A stretch of DNA of 64,000 bases from Lysobacteraceae bacterium PS02065 (GTDB taxonomy: Bacteria; Pseudomonadota; Gammaproteobacteria; Xanthomonadales; Rhodanobacteraceae): assembly GCA_029959555.1 (NCBI GenBank), contig JASCPI010000010.1:1-64000 (forward strand). Direction: 5' to 3'. Every line of letters starts with the position of its first letter. Within the stretch, counting starts at the first letter, position 1. The notes beneath the pieces were generated by a model that searched no databases, was not told where the DNA came from, and saw only the letters and a list, made by a program, of their open reading frames with translations. Made by a program: the position numbers and the translations under genes. Of this stretch, positions 26,011-33,838 are shown piece after piece.

Positions 26011-26921
26011 TGAACACTTCCCACGCTCCCGTCCGCGCGCTGTGCTGGCTGGCCTGCCTGTGCGCACTCGTCGGCCACGCGATCGCGCTGGCGGCGCCGC
26101 AGCTTCCCGACTTCGTCTACCAGGGCCGGCTCGAGCAGAACGGCGTGCCTGCGAACGGCAACTTCGACATGTCGTTCACCTTGTTCGACGATCCGACGGC
26201 CGGCAACCCGGTCGGCACCTCCATCCTCGTGCCCGACTACCCGGTGACGGATGGCCTCTTCAGCATCTCGCTCGCGTTCCCGGGTGCGTTCACGGGCACG
26301 CAGCTCTACCTGCTCGTGAGCGTCGAAGGCACACCGATGCTGCCACGCCAGGCCGTCGCAACGGCGCCGGTGTCGCAGTTCACGCTCAGCGGCAGCATCG
26401 GCGGAAACGCCGGCGGCGTCCTGTCCGGGACCTACCCCAACCCGGGCTTCGCGCCAGGCGCGGTGACGAGCGCGGCGATCGCCACTTCGGCGATCACGAA
26501 CTCGAAACTCGCCGCGGACTCGGTAACGTCGTCCAGGATCTTCAATGGCGCGGTCGGTACGGACGACATCGCGTCGAGCGCGGTCGGCACGGACGAAATC
26601 GCCAACAACGCCGTGACGACCGCCAAGATCGCCAACGACAGCATCACGCGCGGCAAGGTCGCCGGCGGCTACAGCAACGGATCGATCGCGGTGACCGTGG
26701 GCGCGAACGACTGCAACGACTACAACATCGCCATAGGCGGCGCGCAGCTCAACGACATCCTGATCTTCAATCTCCAGTCCGGATCGAACCTGCCGCCGAA
26801 CATGTTCATCGTGCCGGTGCGCGTGACGGCCGCCGACACGGTGCAGATCCGCGCATGCAACGTCGGCAGCACGACGCAGTCGACCGGGGACATCGGAATC
26901 TACCTGTTGACCATGCGCTGA
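26010..26921 (+). CDS. exported tail-fibre-like protein
   Basis: 303 residues; coupled to the upstream gene and also preceded by CAGGAG. Signal peptide CWLACLCALVGHAIALAA. A beta domain (YQGRLEQNGVPANGNFDMSF, FSISLAFPGAFTG) is followed by a GGVLSGTYPNPGFAPGAVTS segment common in phage tail-fibre and surface proteins. Then comes a run of short coiled repeats (AITNSKLAADSV, AVGTDDIASSAV, AVTTAKIANDSI) with about 11-residue period at residues ~160-215, ideal for trimerisation. Ends in a globular head with TVQIRACNVG. Likely surface fibre or adhesin. Confidence 0.65.
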   Translation: MNTSHAPVRALCWLACLCALVGHAIALAAPQLPDFVYQGRLEQNGVPANGNFDMSFTLFDDPTAGNPVGTSILVPDYPVTDGLFSISLAFPGAFTGTQLYLLVSVEGTPMLPRQAVATAPVSQFTLSGSIGGNAGGVLSGTYPNPGFAPGAVTSAAIATSAITNSKLAADSVTSSRIFNGAVGTDDIASSAVGTDEIANNAVTTAKIANDSITRGKVAGGYSNGSIAVTVGANDCNDYNIAIGGAQLNDILIFNLQSGSNLPPNMFIVPVRVTAADTVQIRACNVGSTTQSTGDIGIYLLTMR

Positions 26922-26958
26922 CCCATCACGACGACACGCGAGCGCGGGCCATAGATAC

Positions 26959-27027
26959 CGGGTCAGGTTCATTGTCGAACGTGCAGGCGACGGCATGCAG
27001 CTGCGTATCGGGAATGAACCTGACCCC
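26959..27027. repeat. GGGGTCAGGTTCATTTTC inverted-repeat element, copy D
   Basis: 69 bp; left arm CGGGTCAGGTTCATTGTC at 26959, right arm GGAATGAACCTGACCCC ending at 27027. Both arms carry single changes relative to the others. It lies 38 bp after the stop of the fibre-like gene. Confidence 0.75.
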
Positions 27028-27113
27028 GCTCCATGGACACGATGCCATCGTCTCCCAAGCGCGGTGCGTCGAGCACCCGCTCAAGTGACCGCCCATCGCG
27101 AAAGCGGCCCCAT

Positions 27114-27182
27114 GGGGTCAGGTTCATTTTCCGACGCATCGGCAGCGGGCGAGGCTGCGCAGCGGGAAATGAACCTGACTTC
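27114..27182. repeat. GGGGTCAGGTTCATTTTC inverted-repeat element, copy E
   Basis: Left arm ATGGGGTCAGGTTCATTTTC (GGGG at 27114), right arm GGAAATGAACCTGACTTC ending at 27182, where CCCC has become TTC. 69 bp, 87 bp downstream of copy D and in the same spacer before the VOC gene. Confidence 0.75.
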
Positions 27183-27269
27183 ATGTCGTGCGCGTTTCAG
27201 TGGCGGTCACCCCGGCGCGGCGCATTGGGCCTACTCTTCACAGGTTCGACCACCGCGAAGGAGATGCCC

Positions 27270-27749
27270 GTGATCCCGAAGAACACGATCTGCCTCTGGT
27301 ACGACGGCACCGCGCTCGAAGCCGCCGAGTTCTATGCGAAGACGTTTCCCGACAGCGAGGTGCGTGCCGTGCATCGTGCGCCGAGCGATTTCCCCTCGGG
27401 CAAGAAGGACGACGTGCTGACCGTCGACTTCACCGTCTGCGGCATCCCGTGCATCGGCCTCAACGGCGGCCCCGCGTTCAAGCACAGCGAGGCGTTCTCG
27501 TTCCAGATCGCCACCGACGACCAGGCCGAAACCGATCGCCTGTGGAACGCGATCGTCGGCAACGGCGGCCAGGAGAGTGAGTGCGGCTGGTGCAAGGACA
27601 AATGGGGCCTGTCGTGGCAGATCACGCCCCGCGTGCTCACCGACGCCTTCACGAACAAGGATCCCACCGTGGCCAAGCGCGCGTTCGAGGCGATGATGAC
27701 GATGCGCAAGATCGACGTCGCGGCGATCGAGAAGGCGGTGCGGGGCTGA
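27270..27749 (+). CDS. VOC-superfamily (PhnB-like) protein
   Basis: 159 residues. The start is decided by the Shine-Dalgarno: AAGGAG at 27258-27263 is directly against the ATG at 27264, but six bases before GTG at 27270, so GTG is preferred. The sequence (ICLWYDGTALEAAEFYAKTF, TVDFTVCGIPCIGLNGGP, ESECGWCKDKWGLSWQITPR) is the glyoxalase/bleomycin-type fold of the 3-demethylubiquinone-9 methyltransferase-like group. The family often has the phrase CGWCKDKWGLSWQI. Enzymatic role not established. Confidence 0.8.
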   Translation: MIPKNTICLWYDGTALEAAEFYAKTFPDSEVRAVHRAPSDFPSGKKDDVLTVDFTVCGIPCIGLNGGPAFKHSEAFSFQIATDDQAETDRLWNAIVGNGGQESECGWCKDKWGLSWQITPRVLTDAFTNKDPTVAKRAFEAMMTMRKIDVAAIEKAVRG

Positions 27750-28288
27750 TCGCTGCCACGTTCCGCTGCGCGACTGACGACCTCCGATCGGCAGATGGTC
27801 TCCGACCGGCAGGGATCTTCGCCGCCGGTGCGGATGGTCGGGTTCGCTACGCCCTCGCCGACGATGGCGCCGGCATGACGCACGGGCTTCGGCACACGTG
27901 TCACGGCCGGTGACATCACTCAATGAAACGCCGCCCCGGCGCAGGCCGGGGCCCAGCGCCTTCGCGCGCGAAGCGACGCATGAACCCGCTCGGCCCTCCG
28001 CGCATAGACGCTGCATGCGGGGCTCAGCTCTTCGCACCCAACGTCGCGCCGAAAGACACTGGGCCCCGGCCTGCGCCGGGGCGACGAGGTTCTTGTTTGC
28101 TGGCGCGATGCCATCGGTGACCGGGCCTTTCGCACGCGAGATTGCCCGCAGGATCACCTGGAACGTTGCGCGGCGAAATCCCACGAGGATCGCCCTGGAC
28201 ATTGCAGGGCGCCGTCACTCGAGGGACGGCTCGACACGCCATGCGAAAAGCCTCATCACCCGCGAGGTTCCAGATCAAACGCGAGTGC
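27750..28288. other. non-coding region with inverted palindromic repeats
   Basis: About 540 bp. Contains two palindromic elements in inverted orientation: CGGCGCAGGCCGGGGCCCAG at about 27937-27956 and CTGGGCCCCGGCCTGCGCCG at about 28059-28078, members of the CCGGCGNAGGCCGGGAT family. At 28140-28210 a ~33-36 bp unit appears twice (ATCACCTGGAACGTTGC / ATCGCCCTGGACATTGC). No gene seen. Confidence 0.5.
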
Positions 28289-28726
28289 CTAGGGCTTCAT
28301 GAACGTCGGCGGCGGAAACGTCGCGATCTTCGCCTCTTCCAGCGCAGCGCGTTCGGCAGTCCACCCGGTCTGCAGGTAGTGATGGATCGAGGCGATCTCG
28401 CCATCCGTGAGGTGGGCGAGCTGCTCGCGCGCGACGATGCCCATCACGCTGCCCTGCGCATACATGTCGCGCCCCGCGCGCGTGACGCCGGTGCGCAGCA
28501 GCGTCGTGAACTCGGGCAAGGAGTACGCCTGCACCATGAGCAGCGGTGGCGCATTGAGGATCTCCTTCGGCGTCTGGTGATGGCAGTTCACGCAGCCGAC
28601 GATGTAGGCCAGACGCTCGCCGGTGATCGGTTCGGGGGGCGACGTCCGCGCTTCAGGAGCGGGCTTCGAGCATGCGGCGAGGCACAGGACAAGACACGCA
28701 GCCAAGAATGCGATCGCGATACGCAT
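28289..28726 (-). CDS. c-type cytochrome lipoprotein
   Basis: 145 residues; ATG at 28726 with GGGGGA upstream. Lipobox LCLAAC gives a lipidated Cys19. A single haem-binding motif CVNCH at about residues 45-49. The distal methionine ligand is probably in SVMGI or DMYAQ. The family usually has the YIVGCVNCHHQTPKE pattern of small cytochromes that serve as electron donors to alcohol dehydrogenases or similar. No partner enzyme is next door. Anchored in a membrane, periplasmic domain. Confidence 0.75.
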   Translation of the reverse strand: MRIAIAFLAACLVLCLAACSKPAPEARTSPPEPITGERLAYIVGCVNCHHQTPKEILNAPPLLMVQAYSLPEFTTLLRTGVTRAGRDMYAQGSVMGIVAREQLAHLTDGEIASIHHYLQTGWTAERAALEEAKIATFPPPTFMKP

Positions 28727-28877
28727 CGTGAGTCCCCCATCGGCGAGCACGCGTTCGCCGTTCGGCATCTCCCACGATATCGCATGACGAGCGGGGCCAT
28801 GCTAGGTCTGGGTCGGTGCCGACAGTCGACGCACATGCCAGATTCGCGGCCGACTTCAGCCCTTTGCGCGCATAGCC

Positions 28878-30242
28878 TCATGCACCGCGAGCACGAGCCT
28901 TGGCGAAGCCTGAGTAATGCAAGCGCGCATCCTTGATCGCCGCCGAAACGACATTGGCAGCAGTTTCGATCTCGTCCTGCACGTGCAGCGGCGTCACCTG
29001 CATCCGGAATCTGGCCTCACCGCGTCGACACGCCGGATACTCAATGTTGTTGAGGATGACGCCGTTCTCGAGACACGAGCGGTAGGCCACGCGGGCCACC
29101 GGCTCTGGACCGACGAAGGGAATGACCAGCGACGACGGTCTCCCCAGCACCCTGATCCCTCTCGACTCCAAGGCTTCCCTCAGCCAAGTCGCTCTCGACA
29201 AGGCATCTCGACGTAGAGCCTCGCCATCATCGGATCGGGCGACACCAAGCGCAGCGCGGATGGCTGCGATCTGTGGCGGGATCAGATAGTTGGAGAACGT
29301 GTATGCGCCGCTGAACCCTCTCACGTAGTAACTCGTCCCCTTCTCCCGTGTCGCCAGAAAGCCGCCTATCGACGCGAAGGACTTGCTGAAGGAACCCATG
29401 ATGAAATCCACATCCTTGTGGCATCCCGACTCCCAGAGAAGACCACGCCCCTGCTCACCCAGCACACCAAGATCGTGCGCGACATCCACCAGCAGCGATG
29501 CGCCAACCTCGCGGCACTCGCTCACGAGTCGATCGAACGCAGGCGAATCCGAATCCATCGAGAACAAGGACTCCGTGACGACGAGGATGGCTTGATCGGG
29601 ACTCGCGTCCCGCAGCCTGTGCAAACGCTTCCTCAGGCTGTCCATATCGTTGTGGGCGAAGTGGTGGACGGCATCCGTCGCGCTCTTCGCACCCAACTGC
29701 AAACAGTTGTGGGCCAAGGCGTCGAGTACCACCGCATCGTACGGACGCACGATGCCCTGCAGCGTACCAAATCCGGCCGACCAACCCGTCGGAAACAGGA
29801 CGGCATGGGCATGTCCGACATAGTCGGCAATCTCGCGCTCGAGCGCTTTCGCGAACGCCAATCCTCCGCCCATCGGCTCGGAACCCGCGCTGTGCGCACC
29901 GAATCTTCGGAGCGCCGCTTCGGCAGCCGACAGTACGGCCGGATGCCGAGCCAGCCCGAGATAGTCCTGCGACGCGAAATTGATGCCCACATACCGCTGG
30001 CCACCCCATCCCACGACTTCCGATACCCGATCTGGAGCGCCATCGTGATGCCGCAGGAACTGGAACAGCCCGGCCTCGCTCGCCGCGTCGACCCACTCTC
30101 GGAACGGCTCGCACCGCGCAACCATGTTGCTGCCGCGAGGATCCCTGAAATCGGCAAGTCCGAGTTCGAGCAGGCGAGGCGAGATTGACCTCGGCGCACA
30201 CTCGTCCACGCCGACGCGTTGCCCGGCTTCCATGTGCATCAT
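28878..30242 (-). CDS. alpha-oxoamine synthase-like PLP enzyme (CqsA/SPT/KBL family)
   Basis: 454 residues; ATG codons at 30242, 30239 and 30233, with AGGGG best placed for 30239. Fold-type I PLP enzyme: FASQDYLGLARHPAVLSAA at 89-107, His178 in LDALAHNCLQ, Asp253-x-x-His256 in LVDVAHDLGVLGEQGRG, Schiff-base Lys287 in MGSFSKSFASIGGF. These residues match the alpha-oxoamine synthase subfamily (KBL, BioF, SPT, ALAS, and the autoinducer synthases CqsA/LqsA), which condense an amino acid with an acyl-CoA. DVAH replaces the usual DEAH. About 60 extra N-terminal residues. Divergent to a LuxR-type regulator gene (30389); a signalling role is an inference. Confidence 0.8.
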   Translation of the reverse strand: MMHMEAGQRVGVDECAPRSISPRLLELGLADFRDPRGSNMVARCEPFREWVDAASEAGLFQFLRHHDGAPDRVSEVVGWGGQRYVGINFASQDYLGLARHPAVLSAAEAALRRFGAHSAGSEPMGGGLAFAKALEREIADYVGHAHAVLFPTGWSAGFGTLQGIVRPYDAVVLDALAHNCLQLGAKSATDAVHHFAHNDMDSLRKRLHRLRDASPDQAILVVTESLFSMDSDSPAFDRLVSECREVGASLLVDVAHDLGVLGEQGRGLLWESGCHKDVDFIMGSFSKSFASIGGFLATREKGTSYYVRGFSGAYTFSNYLIPPQIAAIRAALGVARSDDGEALRRDALSRATWLREALESRGIRVLGRPSSLVIPFVGPEPVARVAYRSCLENGVILNNIEYPACRRGEARFRMQVTPLHVQDEIETAANVVSAAIKDARLHYSGFAKARARGA

Positions 30243-30307
30243 CGTCCCCTGAGTGAGCCGCCCAAAGGCCCAACTTCACGGAAGGCTATACAAGCGCCGG
30301 AGCATTC

Positions 30308-30329
30308 ATCCCCCCAAATTTGGGGGGAT
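30308..30329. promoter_or_regulatory. perfect 22-bp palindrome in the divergent promoter
   Basis: ATCCCCCCAAA is followed by its exact complement TTTGGGGGGAT. The centre (30318/30319) is about three bases from the midpoint of the 146-bp spacer between the PLP enzyme gene and the LuxR-type gene. Size, symmetry and position fit an operator for the LuxR-type regulator controlling both genes. Alternatively it could form a cruciform/hairpin terminator, but there is no gene ending here. Confidence 0.6.
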
Positions 30330-30388
30330 CGCACGACCTCGGATACCCTACAAACGCATAGGACGCAGACGAGGCACGACGCCGCCCC

Positions 30389-31531
30389 ATGTCCCTCCCG
30401 ACGATCGAACAAGCCGTTCTTTCCCTCTACAGGAACGTCTCGGAGGATTCGAGCTTCGAGCGCAATCTTGCCTTGATGGCGGGATGGTTCCGCTCTCACG
30501 TCGTGGCCATGCACGAGGAGGATGTGCTGATCGGTCGTGGCAGCGCCAGACTGTTCGGCGCACTCGCTCCGTCGGAACTCGCCGACTTCACTTCCGAGTA
30601 CGCGCGACGCTGGTCGGCAGAGAATCCCTGGATCCAGCGCTGCACGCCGGGCATGCTGTCGAAGGGATTCGAGGCCACGCACGACGTGCTCACCGATCGC
30701 GAGGTCATCGACTCCGAGTACTACCGCCGCTATCTCAAGCGGCTCGACGTGCGGTTCGGCGTGGGCATCGCGCTCATGAAGCACGGAAACGACCAGCTTT
30801 CGATGCTCGCCGTGAACAGGGCCGAGGCTGAGGGCGCGCTCTCGGCTGAGGAACTCCACTTCATCCGCCAGATACACCCTCACCTCGAGACGTCCTACTC
30901 GCTCGCGCGCCGTCTCCATCAGCTTCAGGACGAAGCCCGCCTGCATCGTGCCACGCTGGAACGCATGCCGTTCGGAGTGCTCACACTCGATGTAGAAGGA
31001 CGTGTTCTCTGGCTCAACGGCTCAGCGTCGAATCTTCTCGTCGGAGGCTCGACGTGCAAGCTCCGCCTCGGGAAGATCCGGCTCGCCGATCCGAAACAAC
31101 AGCAGTGGCTGGAGTCGAGCCTCAGGCAACTGCATGCGTCCTCGCTGGCGCAACCACCGCGCTCCGGCATTGCGGGAACGACGGCATCGGGCAAGCCTCT
31201 CGCATTGCATCTGCACCTGCTTCCGGCGGATCTGGCGCTGGATCTGCCAGGTCGCGTCACCGCATTCCTCGTCGATCTCGACGCGCGTCAGAGTGGACAG
31301 TTGTGCGTGCGCGCGTTGATGGGGGTGCTCGGCTTTACCGCCATGGAGGCATCCAGTGCTCTGGCGATGCATGCTTGCGGTGACATCGAGAAAGCTGCGG
31401 AAAACCTTCGCATTTCCTCTGCGACGCTCAGGTTCCACATCAAGAACTGCTTCAAAAAGGCCCGCACACGAAAACAGGCCGAATTAACTCGGATGGTTGA
31501 GAGGGTGATCGGCACTATCCCAAGAGCGTAG
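30389..31531 (+). CDS. LuxR-type transcriptional regulator
   Basis: 380 residues; ATG at 30389, weak Shine-Dalgarno. The N-terminal ~180 residues are a possible sensor domain (DREVIDSEYYRRYLKRLDVR, FGVGIALMKHGNDQLSM) ending in a helical LHFIRQIHPHLETSYSLARR. A PAS-like middle part (MPFGVLTLDVEGRVLWLNGS) follows at about 195-225. The C-terminal ~65 residues are a LuxR-like helix-turn-helix (MGVLGFTAMEASSALAMHAC, LRISSATLRFHIKNCFKKAR) with the usual GDIEKAAENL turn. The pattern is close to that of regulators found beside autoinducer synthases or secondary metabolism genes. Its ligand is not known. Confidence 0.8.
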   Translation: MSLPTIEQAVLSLYRNVSEDSSFERNLALMAGWFRSHVVAMHEEDVLIGRGSARLFGALAPSELADFTSEYARRWSAENPWIQRCTPGMLSKGFEATHDVLTDREVIDSEYYRRYLKRLDVRFGVGIALMKHGNDQLSMLAVNRAEAEGALSAEELHFIRQIHPHLETSYSLARRLHQLQDEARLHRATLERMPFGVLTLDVEGRVLWLNGSASNLLVGGSTCKLRLGKIRLADPKQQQWLESSLRQLHASSLAQPPRSGIAGTTASGKPLALHLHLLPADLALDLPGRVTAFLVDLDARQSGQLCVRALMGVLGFTAMEASSALAMHACGDIEKAAENLRISSATLRFHIKNCFKKARTRKQAELTRMVERVIGTIPRA

Positions 31532-31647
31532 GGACTGACGCTTTCTTTGATAACGATAGTAAGACCCATCATTTTTGGGTGATCCACCCGACGGAAGATG
31601 CCGTATAAAACAACCACCTTCGACCGAGCCAAGAAAGGCTGCGCAAA

Positions 31648-31968
31648 ATGAAAATCATTCTTGCTTTATCGATCGCCCCACTGGCTCTCGCGTGTCAGTA
31701 TGCAAATGGGATGCCGACAGCCGTACAATGCGGATGGGATCAGAGTGTTGCAGTTGGTATCGCAACAAACCCAAGCAGTGCACCAGGTTATCGGTGTACC
31801 GTGCAGTGTGAAGTAGTATTTACCGACGGCACTAAAGAAGTGGCGAACATTTCCGGCCGAGCTACGCCAGGTGGAACGAACTATCGGTTCGGATGGCGAG
31901 AGTACACAAATAAGCGTATCCAGTCGTCCCATCTTATTGGATCACCGAGTTGCGTTGTAGACCAATAG
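31648..31968 (+). CDS. small secreted protein, AT-richer than neighbours
   Basis: 106 residues; ATG at 31648, AAAGG upstream, possible -10 TATAAA at 31604-31609. Short signal peptide KIILALSIAPLALAC (possible lipobox LALAC), then a Cys-containing domain (MPTAVQCGWDQSVAVG, YRCTVQCEVVFTDGTKEV) and a terminal SPSCVVDQ. Five cysteines suggest disulfides. Base composition and codon use are clearly AT-richer than the neighbouring genes, a sign of transfer. Not recognised. Confidence 0.6.
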   Translation: MKIILALSIAPLALACQYANGMPTAVQCGWDQSVAVGIATNPSSAPGYRCTVQCEVVFTDGTKEVANISGRATPGGTNYRFGWREYTNKRIQSSHLIGSPSCVVDQ

Positions 31969-32081
31969 TCAACTCATGATTGGTTTGCAGTACAGGCTGC
32001 CTCACATGCTTATCCTTGGACCACCACGGGTGGCATCCACTTCCAGTTCGTCATGGACGCTTAGATAAGACCTGCACGCGT

Positions 32082-33605
32082 TCAATCAAAATCATCCTCG
32101 AACAGCACGTCGTACGCCGGCGAGAACTCGCTGCTGTAGCCGTTCGCATCGGTGGCCGTGGCGACGAACGGTATGCCGCGTGCGCCGGCGGGCAGCGTGA
32201 AGGTGACCGTGCGGTCGGCCTGCGCGGAGGGGAGCGGGTAGCTGTCCTGACCGATCAGGTCGCCGCTGCCGCCGAAGACGTTGTCGTAGACGTCGATGCG
32301 CAGCGGGTAGGTCGCGTTGGCGGGGGCGGAGTCGACGCGGTAGGTGATCGTGAGCTGGTTGCCGCTACGGGTCGCCGAGACGATCTCGGGGTAGTTCTGC
32401 GTGTTGTTCGGCCCGGTGTCGGCGTCATTCGCGTCGTTCTGGGTCGGGCCTGCTGCGCCGAGATCGACGTTGGCGCGGCCGGTGGCGCGGTTGCGGTGGA
32501 TCACGTTACCGCGGTTGTCGAAATGCGCGAGGGCCTGGCCCGCCGTGATGATGCCGGCGCCGCGATTCCAGGCGATGAGGTTGGCCTCGCCCGCGCCGAA
32601 ACCTCCGATCGGGAACGCCGAGGCGATCGCCGCGGCCTGCATCTGGATGCCGCCGCCGAACTGCGCCGACGCCGGTGACGGGAAACCGTTCGGCAGCGGC
32701 TGCGTGCCGGTCCAGTCGGTGCCGATATAGTTGCCGAACACCTCGACGTTCTCGATCGGCAGCGATCCTTGCGACCCGAAGTTCGGCCAGATCGCGATGC
32801 CCCAAGGCTGGTTGCCCGAGATGACATTGCGCGCGGCCGGATCGACGCCCCCGATGGTCACGTCGCGACGGCTGCCGATGATGATGCCGGCCCAGTTGCC
32901 GGGTGGGCCGTTGGGGATCGCGAGCGTGCCGCTCGCGTCGGTACCGATCAGGTTGCCCTGCACGATCGCCGCGTTGCCGGTCATCACGCCACAGGCATTG
33001 CCCGACAGCAGGTTGCGCTGCCACGGCAGCAGACCGCCGACCTGCACCGCCGAGAAGCCCGTGCGCACGGCGCAGCCGCTGTTGCCGGAGCCGGGCAGCG
33101 CGCTGCCTGCGAGCGTGGTTCCGATGAAGTTGCCGTAGACGGTGAGGCGAGAGGCATCCTGGTTTCCCGTGTGGCCCATGATCGCGTTCTGCAGGCCGCG
33201 CATCGCGAGTCCCTGCACGGTGAGATCGGCATTCGCCTGCAGCATGAAGCCGTTGGTCGTGGCAGTGGTCGCCGTGATCTCGATCGCGAGCACCGTATCG
33301 AGTCCGCCCTGATCCGGCGTGCGCGTGTTCTGCACGCTGCCGAGCTGCGAGTAGCCGTCGATCGTCAGCACGCCGCTGATGAACGGCAGGGTCGAGGCGA
33401 GCGTGATCGTGTGCGGACCGCTGCCCGGGATCGCGAACACGATCGTGTCGGCACCGGCCGCCGCATTGGCGCTCGTGATCGCCGCACGCAGTGATCCGGC
33501 GCCGGTGTCGTCCGTGGTCGTGACGGTGAACGTGGACGCGTGCGCCGCGGTGGCGGTGCACACGCACAGCGCGGCGAGCGCGCGGATCAGGCGATGGGCG
33601 GACAT
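32082..33605 (-). CDS. exported right-handed beta-helix protein
   Basis: 507 residues from ATG at 33605. Signal peptide LIRALAALCVCTATAAHAS. The N-terminus has the CSLREA-like GAGSLRAAITSANAAAG, then beta-helix coils with repeated GNxIGT elements (VYGNFIGTTLAGS, VQGNLIGTDASGT, VFGNYIGTDWTGT). A C-terminal Ig-like part (TITYRVDSAPANATYPLRID, FVATATDANGYSSEFSPAY) follows and the protein ends DVLFEDDFD at the stop, the shared exported-protein signature. Probably surface or secreted polysaccharide-binding or adhesive protein. Confidence 0.75.
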   Translation of the reverse strand: MSAHRLIRALAALCVCTATAAHASTFTVTTTDDTGAGSLRAAITSANAAAGADTIVFAIPGSGPHTITLASTLPFISGVLTIDGYSQLGSVQNTRTPDQGGLDTVLAIEITATTATTNGFMLQANADLTVQGLAMRGLQNAIMGHTGNQDASRLTVYGNFIGTTLAGSALPGSGNSGCAVRTGFSAVQVGGLLPWQRNLLSGNACGVMTGNAAIVQGNLIGTDASGTLAIPNGPPGNWAGIIIGSRRDVTIGGVDPAARNVISGNQPWGIAIWPNFGSQGSLPIENVEVFGNYIGTDWTGTQPLPNGFPSPASAQFGGGIQMQAAAIASAFPIGGFGAGEANLIAWNRGAGIITAGQALAHFDNRGNVIHRNRATGRANVDLGAAGPTQNDANDADTGPNNTQNYPEIVSATRSGNQLTITYRVDSAPANATYPLRIDVYDNVFGGSGDLIGQDSYPLPSAQADRTVTFTLPAGARGIPFVATATDANGYSSEFSPAYDVLFEDDFD

Positions 33606-33838
33606 GGCAGGCTTCCCGGCGGCGTGAAGGGCTATCGCGTGGGCGTTCAACGCGCGAGCCACGACCTCAGGCGAGGCGATGCGGGAGTGGCGAACGCGCG
33701 CGAGCGCGCACCTCGGATGCCACGGAAGCGGGCGCGATGGGAGGCCATCGTGCCGGCACGGCATCGCACATGGCCCGTGATGCCGCGGGATGTCGTGGCA
33801 TGGACAAACCCGGCGCATCGCCGGGGCGGGGAAGGTCC

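Noticed and set aside
31604..31609. TATAAA as promoter of the small secreted gene with TTGGGT (31575) as -35
   Set aside because: The spacing of about 23 bp is too long; only the -10-like element is mentioned.
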